From: Candidatus Thiodiazotropha endoloripes
GTDB taxonomy: Bacteria; Pseudomonadota; Gammaproteobacteria; Chromatiales; Chromatiaceae
Direction of reading: 5' to 3'
Length of the DNA: 64,000 nt
Assembly (NCBI GenBank): GCA_001709035.1
Contig: LVKA01000015.1
Coordinates: 186,001 to 250,000 of the forward strand
The first letter of the stretch is position 1. Every line of letters begins with the position of its first letter. Under the pieces are notes generated by a model that worked only from the letters and a program-made list of their open reading frames with translations, had not been told where the DNA came from and ran no database searches. The translations under genes were made by a program, and so were the position numbers. Positions 17,257-25,793 of this stretch are shown piece after piece.

Positions 17257-20200
17257 ATGCAGCAAACTCATTCACCAAGCCAGGAGATCCGAGAACAGAT
17301 CAGAGCGGCGATCGATCATCTTGCACACACTCTGCCCAGTCAGGCACCGATCCGGGATTTCGTGCATCACAATACACTGCACGGTTATCAGCATCTCCCC
17401 TTTCCTGAAGCCCTGGCAACGGCCCGCCGTCTGACCGGGGCCCGGGGTTATCTTCCGCTTGAGCGCTATCAGGCATTCCTCCGTCAGGGAAGGATTACCC
17501 GGGATGAACTTCGACACGGGATTGATGAGGAAACAGCGTTACAGCCCGAACTGCTGTTGGCGGAAACCGATCAATATCAACTGAAGCGCAGCGATGTCTA
17601 CCTGGCGGCAATGATCATGCCCGCCACGATTGTCTCCGGCTGCCAGCTCAACTGGCAGATCGAGGAGAACGGTGCACTGCAAAAGCTCAATCCCGAACTG
17701 CCCGTCACAGCCCGCAGACAACTGCTGGCGGACGCGGAAACTGCAGGCCAGGGCACTGAGGCAGCGGCAGTTGAGCATCTCTGGCAAGCCTGCCTTGCAG
17801 TCCTCAACCTCTCCTACGATCCAACCCATCCGGAGGAGCTGTTCGACCTGGCTCCCGATCTGGCTGAAACCCTGCTCCATGATCTATTGGATGGCAGCGA
17901 CAACCAGACCAGTTCACAAAGCAGCAGCCAATTGATGGAGCATTCAGCTCATCTGCGACTGGATGAGATGTTGGCGCAGCTTGGCCAGAGTAAGACCATG
18001 CGCGACCTGCTGCTTTCACTGACAGGTGAGGACCTGCTTGAAGCCATCAGACCCCAGCTGATCAGGGGACTGGGCAATTTTCTCGACCAGGGGGTATCGA
18101 GCTGGCAAGCGGAGTTTACCGAAGGTGGTTTCTACCACTTCTGGCGATCCCAGGCCGCTACCGACCCTGCCTGGCAGTTGGCCGGCATCGAAGGCTGGCA
18201 GCAGCACTTTGAACTGCTGGACAACGATCCCCTGGAGACCATCATCAGCGAACTGCATCGCATGGGGCTGGCACAGGAGCAGTGGACTGGCTATCTTGAA
18301 CGGCTGGCACTCGAACTGCCTGGCTGGTCAGGCATGGTGCTCTGGCGGCATAACAATCCGAACTATGAATCCCTCGCCGCACCGGTGGAGATGCTCGACT
18401 ACCTTGCGGTTCGCCTGGTCCTGGAACGGATCCATGCCCACAATCTCTGTGCCCAGCACTTCAATATCGAGTCGAGTCTCGACATGCTGCGCTGGTATTT
18501 CCGCCATCAGTTTGATGAGTTCACCGTCAGGGAGGCGCTGTTCAACAGCCGTCTGCCGGAATATCTCGCCAGTCGCGCACAACGGGCGCTGCACGCCCCT
18601 GAGCAGGGGGATGCCCCGGCCAATGCGAAACACTGGAACCACCTGGCACAACTGATCTGGACCTGGCGCCTGAGCAGTGGCCAGTCGCAAGGTCAGGATC
18701 GGCCAACCCTGTGCGACGGCGCCTGGCCCCTGTTCCAGCTTGCTCAGCACCTGGGCTGGTGTGGCAGCCAAGTGAGCCAACTCACTTTCGATCAGATCGG
18801 TGCGATATTCACCGCGCTGGATGAACTGGATAAGGACCGCCAGGGCTATATCTGGCTGAAAGCCTACGAAAAACACTATCGGGACAACATTCTCAAGGCC
18901 CTAGCGCAGAATCATGGTCGCGGAGCCTGGACCGATCGTGATGGTGCGCCTGCTGCACAACTGATCTTCTGCATGGATGATCGTGAGGAGGGTATCCGGC
19001 GTCATCTGGAAGAGATCTACCCGGAAGTTGAGACCCTGGGTGCTGCCGCCCACTTCAATGTGCCCCATAATTGGCAGGGACTGGACGATACAACCGCGGC
19101 CCCGCTGGCGCCGGTAATCCCGGCACCGGTGATTCCGGTTCATCAGGTATGCGAACAGCCGGCTGCTGAGCTGGCCACCCTGGGTGCACAACACAGAAAA
19201 CGTCACACGTTGCTCAATCAGGGCCACCAGAGACTTCTGCAGATGACCCGCCAGGGTATTGTTTTGCCCGGTCTGATTTCAGCACTGGCTGCTCCGCTGA
19301 CCCTGCCGGTGCTGATTGGCAAGGTCCTCGCACCCGGTCTGTTTGGCCGTTTGCAGCAACGACTTAAAAGCGGCTTTGAAAAGGATCTGCAGACCCGCAT
19401 CGATTTCACAGCACCCAATGAGAGTCCGGAAGCAACACTGCAGGCGCCACGCCTGGGATTTACCGATATCGAGCAGGCCGACCGGGTGCAGACCCTGCTG
19501 AAGGCTACCGGCCTCACCAGTGGCTTCAGCCCGCTGGTGATGATCCTTGGACATGGCTCCAGAAATCAGAACAATCCACACACCTCCGCCTACAACTGCG
19601 GTGCCTGCTCCGGTCGTTTCAGTGGCCCCAATGCCCGACTGGTCGCAGCCATGGCCAACCGCACCGAGGTGCGTAAACTGCTGAGTGAACGGGGCATCGA
19701 AATCCCGGCTGGGAGCTGGTTCATCGGTGCAGAGCACGACACCTGCAGCGATCAGGTCATCTGCTATGACCTGGACCTGATACCCGACTCGCTGAAAGCG
19801 GCCGCCGACCAACTTGACCAGGCCCTGATACAGGCCAGTCAACGTCACGCCCGGGAGCGCTGCAGACGCTTCGCCTCCGCACCGCACAATCTGACCGATC
19901 AACAGGCGATGGATCATGTGGCAGGCCGTGCCAACGACTTCTCACAGGCCCGGCCTGAGCTGGGCCATGCCACCAACGCCTGCGCCTTCATCGGTCGGCG
20001 CAGTCTCAGCCGGGGTGCATTCTTCGACCGACGGGCGTTTCTGATCTCTTACGATGCCAGCACCGATCCGCAAGGAGAGGTGCTGGAGCGCCACCTGCTG
20101 ATCAATGGTGCGGTGGGTGCCGGTATCAGCCTCGAGTACTACTTCTCCACGGTGGACAACGAAAACTATGGCAGCGGATCCAAGGTCACCCACAATGTGA

Positions 20201-20577
20201 CCGGTTTTCTCGGGGTCATGGAGGGTGCCAGTTCGGATCTTCGAACCGGCCTGCCCCGCCAGATGATCGAGATCCATGAAGCGATGCGTCTGCTGGTGGT
20301 GGTTGAGGCCAGCACAGAGATCCTCACCACCATCTACCAACGTCAACCGCCATTGCAGCAACTGGTTGGCAACGACTGGGTACAGTTGGTGGCCATCGAC
20401 CCACAGAGCGGCGAGTTGAAGCTGTTCAATCCCCGCCAGGGATGGATAGCCTGGCAGGCAGCGGATGAGCGACCCCTGACCAAGGTGGATAAATCGGAAG
20501 CCTGGTATCTGGGCTCATCAGGCGCACTGCCTACCGCATTGATCAAAACGCCGATGGAGGATACCGCTGATGATTGA
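17257..20577 (+). CDS. dabA: DabA inorganic carbon transporter catalytic subunit (DUF2309)
   Basis: I choose the ATG at 17257, 6 bases after GAGG, over the in-frame GTG at 17245 that overlaps the upstream stop. The 1106-residue product is a DUF2309/YbcC-family protein. The four zinc ligands known from Halothiobacillus DabA appear in order: C572 and D574 (FCMDDREEG), H766 (LGHGSRNQN) and C781 (YNCGAC). The His-Cys gap of 15 residues and the Cys-x-Asp pair match the known enzyme. DabA is cytoplasmic, peripheral to the membrane, and is thought to hydrate CO2 vectorially at a beta-carbonic-anhydrase-like site driven by cation flow through its DabB partner. At about 1100 residues it belongs to the long class. 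It overlaps dabB by 8 bp, which supports tight coupling. Confidence 0.93.
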   Translation: MQQTHSPSQEIREQIRAAIDHLAHTLPSQAPIRDFVHHNTLHGYQHLPFPEALATARRLTGARGYLPLERYQAFLRQGRITRDELRHGIDEETALQPELLLAETDQYQLKRSDVYLAAMIMPATIVSGCQLNWQIEENGALQKLNPELPVTARRQLLADAETAGQGTEAAAVEHLWQACLAVLNLSYDPTHPEELFDLAPDLAETLLHDLLDGSDNQTSSQSSSQLMEHSAHLRLDEMLAQLGQSKTMRDLLLSLTGEDLLEAIRPQLIRGLGNFLDQGVSSWQAEFTEGGFYHFWRSQAATDPAWQLAGIEGWQQHFELLDNDPLETIISELHRMGLAQEQWTGYLERLALELPGWSGMVLWRHNNPNYESLAAPVEMLDYLAVRLVLERIHAHNLCAQHFNIESSLDMLRWYFRHQFDEFTVREALFNSRLPEYLASRAQRALHAPEQGDAPANAKHWNHLAQLIWTWRLSSGQSQGQDRPTLCDGAWPLFQLAQHLGWCGSQVSQLTFDQIGAIFTALDELDKDRQGYIWLKAYEKHYRDNILKALAQNHGRGAWTDRDGAPAAQLIFCMDDREEGIRRHLEEIYPEVETLGAAAHFNVPHNWQGLDDTTAAPLAPVIPAPVIPVHQVCEQPAAELATLGAQHRKRHTLLNQGHQRLLQMTRQGIVLPGLISALAAPLTLPVLIGKVLAPGLFGRLQQRLKSGFEKDLQTRIDFTAPNESPEATLQAPRLGFTDIEQADRVQTLLKATGLTSGFSPLVMILGHGSRNQNNPHTSAYNCGACSGRFSGPNARLVAAMANRTEVRKLLSERGIEIPAGSWFIGAEHDTCSDQVICYDLDLIPDSLKAAADQLDQALIQASQRHARERCRRFASAPHNLTDQQAMDHVAGRANDFSQARPELGHATNACAFIGRRSLSRGAFFDRRAFLISYDASTDPQGEVLERHLLINGAVGAGISLEYYFSTVDNENYGSGSKVTHNVTGFLGVMEGASSDLRTGLPRQMIEIHEAMRLLVVVEASTEILTTIYQRQPPLQQLVGNDWVQLVAIDPQSGELKLFNPRQGWIAWQAADERPLTKVDKSEAWYLGSSGALPTALIKTPMEDTADD

Positions 20578-22123
20578 GCAGAGTGTGTGGCTGGTCCCCT
20601 TCGTCTATTGGCTCGCAGCCGCCTTTATCGCACTTGGCTACATCCTCAACTTCAACAGAGGGGAAGCGGGTGAACAGCTGACCGCTCATATCGCACTATC
20701 GTCTGCTGCGATTGCATTTCTGTTGAGTCTGGCTCTGGCCATCATGGGCCTCTGGCAGGGCCCTCCCGGGCAGGTCATCCTGGGTGAGTGGTTCAGCAGT
20801 GGCAAGATCGAACTGTCGATCAGTTTCAGTCTGGATGTTATCGGCCTGTCACTGCTGCCGGTGATAACCCTGATCGCCTTGCTGACCCTCAGGTTCTCGG
20901 TCAACTACCTGCATCGGGAAGCAGGATTTCAGCGCGCCTTCTTACTGCTCAGCCTCTTTTCCGGCGCCATGTCGCTGATCGTTATTGCCGGCAATGCGGT
21001 GTTGGCTTTTGTCGGCTGGGAGATTGCCGGTGTCACATCCTATCTGTTGATCGGTTATGCGATCGAACGAACCACGGCCACCAGAAATGCGGTGCGGGTA
21101 TTCGTCACCAACCGCATCGGCGATGCGGGGTTCATCCTCGGAATCGCCCTCTCCCTCTACTGGCTGGGAAGTGTGGAGTGGCCGGAGATCGCCCGCCATG
21201 GCAGTGAGCTGGACACCCTGGCTGCCGGCGTGGTGATTATGGGCTTTGTCATCGCTGCATTGGCCAAATCGGCTCAGATCCCATTCTCTCCATGGATTTC
21301 CAGGGCTCTGGAAGGACCGACACCGACCTCGGCCATCTTCTACGGTTCGTTGATGGTGCATGCGGGTGTGATCCTGATGATTCGCCTCGCCCCATTGCTA
21401 CAGCAGGCACCGGCAATCATGGTGATCATTGCCCTGCTGGGTTTATTGACCGTGGCCTACGGCTGGCTCTCCGGACTGAGTCAGACCGACATCAAAAGTT
21501 CATTGATGTTCGCCACCACTACGCAACTGGGTTGGATGTTTTTCTGGTGCGGCATGGGCTGGTTCACCCTGGCAGCCTGGCATCTGGCGCTACACGCCAT
21601 CTGGCGGGTTTTCCAGTTTCTCGCCTCCCCCGGCCTGGTCAATCAGATCGACAAGCCCACCCCAGCGGTGCCTGAGTGGCTGTCCCGCCAACGCTGGCTG
21701 CATCGGGCCTCACTGCAACGCTTCTGGCTCGATCCACTGGCCGATGTGCTACTGGTCAGACCGACCAACTCCCTGGCCAAGGATGTGCAGTATTTCGACG
21801 AACAGGTGGTGACCCGTCTGGTCGGCCTGCCGATCTACTCCCGCAGTGTCTCCTCGCTGAGCCAGTGGGAAGCAATCCAACAGCAGAAACCGGGCGGCCC
21901 GGTGGATGTCAATCAGGCCACCGGTGTGGCCGGTCGACTGATGGCCTGGCTGGCCAACCTGCTGTATTGGTTCGAGTCCCACCTGGTGTTACGGGAGGGC
22001 GGCGCCAGTCTGTGGGATTCGATGCATCGCATCGGCACACTGGTGGAACGGGTCGAGCAGTTGCTGACTGAGCCCCGTTATCTGATTCTGCTGGTCATGG
22101 CGACCTTTGCGGTGATTCTCTAG
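20570..22123 (+). CDS. dabB: DabB, NuoL-like membrane subunit
   Basis: This 517-residue protein resembles NuoL/NdhF and fits the DabB partner of DabA. The conserved TM5 glutamate is E151 (AFVGWEIAGVTSY) and the TM7 lysine is K233 (ALAKSAQIPFSPW). The 8-bp overlap with dabA and the NuoL-like rather than NuoM-like character identify it as the primary coupling subunit. The C-terminal third departs from NuoL: after about residue 345 it contains a polar segment (ARLVGLPIYSRSVSSLSQWE region) and a final hydrophobic helix, instead of the long lateral helix of complex I. In the DAB model it carries protons or sodium down the gradient to power DabA. Confidence 0.88.
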   Translation: MIEQSVWLVPFVYWLAAAFIALGYILNFNRGEAGEQLTAHIALSSAAIAFLLSLALAIMGLWQGPPGQVILGEWFSSGKIELSISFSLDVIGLSLLPVITLIALLTLRFSVNYLHREAGFQRAFLLLSLFSGAMSLIVIAGNAVLAFVGWEIAGVTSYLLIGYAIERTTATRNAVRVFVTNRIGDAGFILGIALSLYWLGSVEWPEIARHGSELDTLAAGVVIMGFVIAALAKSAQIPFSPWISRALEGPTPTSAIFYGSLMVHAGVILMIRLAPLLQQAPAIMVIIALLGLLTVAYGWLSGLSQTDIKSSLMFATTTQLGWMFFWCGMGWFTLAAWHLALHAIWRVFQFLASPGLVNQIDKPTPAVPEWLSRQRWLHRASLQRFWLDPLADVLLVRPTNSLAKDVQYFDEQVVTRLVGLPIYSRSVSSLSQWEAIQQQKPGGPVDVNQATGVAGRLMAWLANLLYWFESHLVLREGGASLWDSMHRIGTLVERVEQLLTEPRYLILLVMATFAVIL

Positions 22124-22132
22124 GGGGGCCTG

Positions 22133-23647
22133 ATGACCATAGATACCATCCACTGGTCGACTCAAATCGGCTACCCCATACTCTCACTGCTGCAACTGCT
22201 GCCGCTGCTCTCTCTGTTTGCCATCTGGCTGCTGAAGCGCCATCCCCTGCTGGTGCCGGCTGCTATCGCCGCCGCCTCAATTGAACTGCTGCTGGGCATC
22301 GATCTCTGGCGCCACTACGACAGCAGTGTCAGCAGTATGCAGTTCAGTGAAACCGCACAACTCTTCTCCGTCCTCAATTACCAGGCCGCTGTGGATGGTC
22401 TCTCGGTGGTATTTATCCTGCTGACCGGTCTGCTGACGTTGCTGTTGATACTCTATGGTAAGGTTCGCGAGCTCAAACCTTACAACCACCTCTTCATGGC
22501 CACCTTCGCGGTACAGGCCTGCCTGATGGGTATGTTCGTTACCCTCAACCTGCTGCTGTTTGTGCTGATCTCGGCAGTCCAGATCGGTATCGTGGGTTAC
22601 ATACTTTGGCGCTGGGGTAACTCCCCGGACAAAGGTATGGCGATGCGGCGGTTTTATCAGTTCATGACGATCAGCATTCTGTTGCTGTTGACCGGCACCC
22701 TGCTGCTTGGCTGGAACTACGCAGACAGTCACCAGGGGGTTTGGGCCTTCGATCTGATTCAACTGGCCAAAGCGCCAGTCTCCGAGACTTTCCGTTCAGT
22801 GGCATTCTTTCTGCTGTTCTACGGTCTGGCCATCCGTACCCCGCTGTTTCCGTTGCACGGTTGGTTGCCACTGGTTGCCGAGCACGGCAACGTAGCTGTT
22901 GGACCTACCCTGTTGCTCGGTTTGAAGATCGGCATCTATGGGCTGTTTCGATTCGTATTGCCGCTGCTGCCTACGGCCGTGATCGAGTGGCACAACTATG
23001 TGGTCACCTTTGCCCTGTGCGGCATATTCTACGCCGCCTTCCTGGCCATGATGCAGGATAACCTGCGGCGTCTGCTGGCCTATGCGGTGATCTCCCATAC
23101 CGGAATCTTGATACTCGGGGTGTTCAGCCTGGAACATGCCGCTTTCATGGGCAGTGTGATTCTATCGCTCACCTTCGGTCTCGCACTGGCCGCCCTGGTC
23201 TTCACTACCGGCCTGCTCTATCGTCGCACCCATACCACCCTGCTACCCAACCTGGGGGGACTGTTCGACAATCTGCCGTTTCTCGGCATCACTTTTCTGA
23301 TCGGTGGCCTGGCGATCATCGGCATGCCCGGCACCCCGGGATTCGATGCGGTACATCTGATTCTGGAATCGGCAATCCACAAGTTCGGTGCCCTGGTGAC
23401 CATCGCATCCGCTCTGGGTAATGTGGCAGCCGCCGGCTTTCTGCTGTGGGCCTTCCAGCGGGCATTTCTGGCCCCCAGACCCGCTGGTGCGCAAGCCTAT
23501 CAGAACATTGCAATCACCAAAGCGGAAGTGTTCGTGGTCAGCTCCCTGGTGGTCGTGCTGCTGAGTGCCGGCTTCTATATCGAACCCTGGCTGAAACTGA
23601 TCGACCAGCCCCTGTCGGCACTGAGTGCCCTCTACACATCCCATTGA
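22133..23647 (+). CDS. NuoM/N-like subunit with altered proton-path residues
   Basis: The 504-residue membrane protein clearly belongs to the antiporter-like family (GLAIRTPLFPLHGWLPLVAE at about 231-250; YAVISHTGILILGVFSLEH later). Two key residues differ from its neighbours. The TM5 Phe-Trp-Glu is replaced by LLLFVLISAVQ (about 141-150), so the glutamate is absent, and the TM7 lysine is R235. It starts 9 bp after dabB behind a G-rich ribosome site and is thus part of the same operon. It could be a structural or regulatory subunit that no longer pumps, or use a different proton route. An error in the sequence is unlikely because the frame is intact and the changes are local. Confidence 0.82.
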   Translation: MTIDTIHWSTQIGYPILSLLQLLPLLSLFAIWLLKRHPLLVPAAIAAASIELLLGIDLWRHYDSSVSSMQFSETAQLFSVLNYQAAVDGLSVVFILLTGLLTLLLILYGKVRELKPYNHLFMATFAVQACLMGMFVTLNLLLFVLISAVQIGIVGYILWRWGNSPDKGMAMRRFYQFMTISILLLLTGTLLLGWNYADSHQGVWAFDLIQLAKAPVSETFRSVAFFLLFYGLAIRTPLFPLHGWLPLVAEHGNVAVGPTLLLGLKIGIYGLFRFVLPLLPTAVIEWHNYVVTFALCGIFYAAFLAMMQDNLRRLLAYAVISHTGILILGVFSLEHAAFMGSVILSLTFGLALAALVFTTGLLYRRTHTTLLPNLGGLFDNLPFLGITFLIGGLAIIGMPGTPGFDAVHLILESAIHKFGALVTIASALGNVAAAGFLLWAFQRAFLAPRPAGAQAYQNIAITKAEVFVVSSLVVVLLSAGFYIEPWLKLIDQPLSALSALYTSH

Positions 23648-23660
23648 GAAGCTAATCACC

Positions 23661-25163
23661 ATGGGCCGAATCGAAACACTCACCAACATGCCGCTGCTCT
23701 CAACCCTGCTGTTGTTGCCACTGCTCGGTATCGCCATGATCTGGCTGATTCCCCAGGTAAGAGCCAGGTTGATCAGCCTGGTCACACTGGGCCTGGCCCT
23801 GATCCCGGCCCTCGCTGCGCTGATTCTGCTGGATAGTGCCAGCAGTGACTTCCAGATGGTGGAGACCTACCCCTGGATACCGGCGCTGGATGCCCATTTC
23901 AGATTCGGCATCGATGGCTTTTCCGCCCCTTTTCTGCCGCTGACGATCTTGCTGTTTATCGCCGTGACCCTGGCTTCATGGAAGCGGACCCAGAACATGC
24001 CGCGTATCTACTACAGTCTGCTGCTGATGTTCGCCACCGCCACTCTGGGGGTCTTTATCAGCATCGATACCCTGGCCTTTTTCCTGTTTTGGGAACTGAC
24101 CCTGGCGCCACTCTATTTTCTGATCAGCTTATGGGGCATCGGCCCACATCGGCGTTACGCCGCCACCAAGTACACCCTGTTCATGCTGGCCGGCGGTATC
24201 CCCCTGTTGCTGGCTTTTACCGTACTGGCGATCAACCACGCTGAGATCATCGGGGCGACTCCCCCGGCGGGACTCTCATTCGACTATCTGACACTGCTCG
24301 ACACACCCCTGCCCCCAGGCATGGAGACCATCGTCTTTGTTTTCCTGCTGATCGGTTTTGCCATCAAAACCCCTCTGTTCCCTCTACACACCTGGCTACC
24401 GATCGTAGCCCTGGAGGGGCCGGTGCCGATTGCCGCACTGTTGGTCGGGTTGAAACTGGGCGCCTATGGACTAATCCGTTTTGCCATCCCCCTGGCGCCC
24501 ACCGCTGCCCAGGAGTTGCACTGGTTGTTGGCCGGGCTTGGCGTGGTGGGCATCCTGTATGGTGCACTGGCCGCACTGAATCAGACCAATCTGCGTCGTA
24601 TGCTCGCTTATTCATCGATGAGCCATGTCGGTCTGGTTGTGCTGGGTGTCGCCGCTTTCAATCAGCAGGGCCTGCAGGGCGCGATGTTCCAGCTCTACAA
24701 CTTTGTGCTGATTGCCGGCGGCCTGTTTCTACTCACCGGTTATCTGCACCATCGCCTGGGCTCAACAGACCTGATCCATCTCGGAGGTGTGGCCCAATCC
24801 ATGCCGCTGCTGGCTGCCTTCTTCATGTTTCTCGGTCTCGCCTCACTGGGGATACCCGGTACCAGTGGATTCCCGGCTGAGTTTCTGATCCTCATCAGCG
24901 CCCTGACTACCCATACTGGTGCCGGGTTGGCTGCGTTGTTCGGCATCATCATCGGAGCCGGCTATCTGCTCAACAGCTATCGACAAAGTTTTTACGGACC
25001 AATTACCGACAGTCAGGTTCGCACCGCTCAGGATCTGAAACCCAGAGAACTGTTGACCATGCTGGTGTTTTCCCTGCTGGTGCTGATGTTCGGTCTGTTT
25101 CCCGGAAAAGTACTGGATTTGACTCAGGCAACCGCAGCTGCATGGCTATCCAGGTTGCAGTGA
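23661..25163 (+). CDS. NuoM-like proton-translocating subunit, last gene of DAB cluster
   Basis: I place the start at ATG 23661, 13 bp after the previous stop and downstream of GAGAAG; an in-frame ATG at 23625 lies inside the preceding gene. The 500-residue protein has the NuoM hallmarks: E145 in FFLFWELTLAPLYFLI and K236 in GFAIKTPLFPLHTWLP. It is the fourth antiporter-like protein in a row and closes the operon. Together with the proteins at 15788 and 20570 it provides three subunits with complete Glu/Lys pairs. No NuoA-K or Mrp genes accompany it, so a stray complex I operon is not a good explanation. Confidence 0.86.
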   Translation: MGRIETLTNMPLLSTLLLLPLLGIAMIWLIPQVRARLISLVTLGLALIPALAALILLDSASSDFQMVETYPWIPALDAHFRFGIDGFSAPFLPLTILLFIAVTLASWKRTQNMPRIYYSLLLMFATATLGVFISIDTLAFFLFWELTLAPLYFLISLWGIGPHRRYAATKYTLFMLAGGIPLLLAFTVLAINHAEIIGATPPAGLSFDYLTLLDTPLPPGMETIVFVFLLIGFAIKTPLFPLHTWLPIVALEGPVPIAALLVGLKLGAYGLIRFAIPLAPTAAQELHWLLAGLGVVGILYGALAALNQTNLRRMLAYSSMSHVGLVVLGVAAFNQQGLQGAMFQLYNFVLIAGGLFLLTGYLHHRLGSTDLIHLGGVAQSMPLLAAFFMFLGLASLGIPGTSGFPAEFLILISALTTHTGAGLAALFGIIIGAGYLLNSYRQSFYGPITDSQVRTAQDLKPRELLTMLVFSLLVLMFGLFPGKVLDLTQATAAAWLSRLQ

Positions 25164-25793
25164 TCTTCTAATGTGACTTGAATGTATTGATCAGCATTTG
25201 TGTGACCCGATCTCCCTCCCATCCAGCCGATTACCCCTCTCATTGATCAATAATAAATGGTAATGGTTAAGGAAGACTGGAGATCTTCTATCCACTCGTA
25301 AAATTCATCCATTTCATGTGGCATAGGCGTTGGTGGCTTATCGGCTTATCCGGCGTATTTCTGTTTTAGCTTACCAACTCAGCCTCAACAAAACGGGTTC
25401 AGGCATAGTCAACACAGATGACCGTCAAAACCGATTCTACTTCTCCTTAGGTTTTGCATTGTTGATGATCCAACTGGTCACTTGGTACATTGACCTGTTG
25501 CATGCCCTTCTCAATCGCAGATTTAAATGGTTTGCTAGGGCCTGTTAACACTAATCCAATAGGCCCTAGATCGACTGCTATTTCGAACGGTAATTGATTG
25601 GTTGGAAAAAAAGCCTATTTTTGAGAGTTGTAATCACGAGAGGCTAATCGCAGAATAGCCTACAGTGTTTTCAGGTCAATAAATCCACAATCATTACAAT
25701 TCGTGGTTTTATCCCCTGTAGGTTTGCCGAAGTAACATAATTGCGATTCTTCAACCATTCCTCACGGATAGATGGGATTAAGAAAGCGACAAC
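25164..25793. other. 630-bp intergenic region with inverted repeat
   Basis: No convincing gene is present; a 72-codon frame starting at a GTG at 25330 has no ribosome site and no recognisable product. A 9-bp perfect inverted repeat, CTAGGGCCT at 25535-25543 and AGGCCCTAG at 25561-25569, encloses a 17-base loop. One arm overlaps a short sequence that recurs elsewhere in the window (see the repeat entries). The promoter of the GGDEF-EAL gene must lie in the AT-rich second half. Confidence 0.45.
25538..25557. repeat. Dispersed short repeat, copy 1 (GGGCCTGTT type)
   Basis: The sequence GGGCCTGTTAACACTAATCC matches a pattern seen also at 31068-31087, 34969-34988 and, shortened, at 54494. All copies are in intergenic DNA or at the 3' edge of genes. 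They look like remnants of the ends of a small mobile element, but this is a guess from four imperfect copies. Confidence 0.35.

Noticed and set aside
15788-25163. Reading the NuoL/M-like genes as part of a respiratory complex I operon
   Set aside because: No NuoA-K, NuoE, F or G genes are present, DabA is embedded and overlaps its neighbours, and the four proteins are all of the antiporter-like type.
25330-25548. 72-codon frame in the gap before the GGDEF-EAL gene
   Set aside because: GTG start without ribosome site, no recognisable product, and it overlaps an inverted repeat at its end. It is probably chance.
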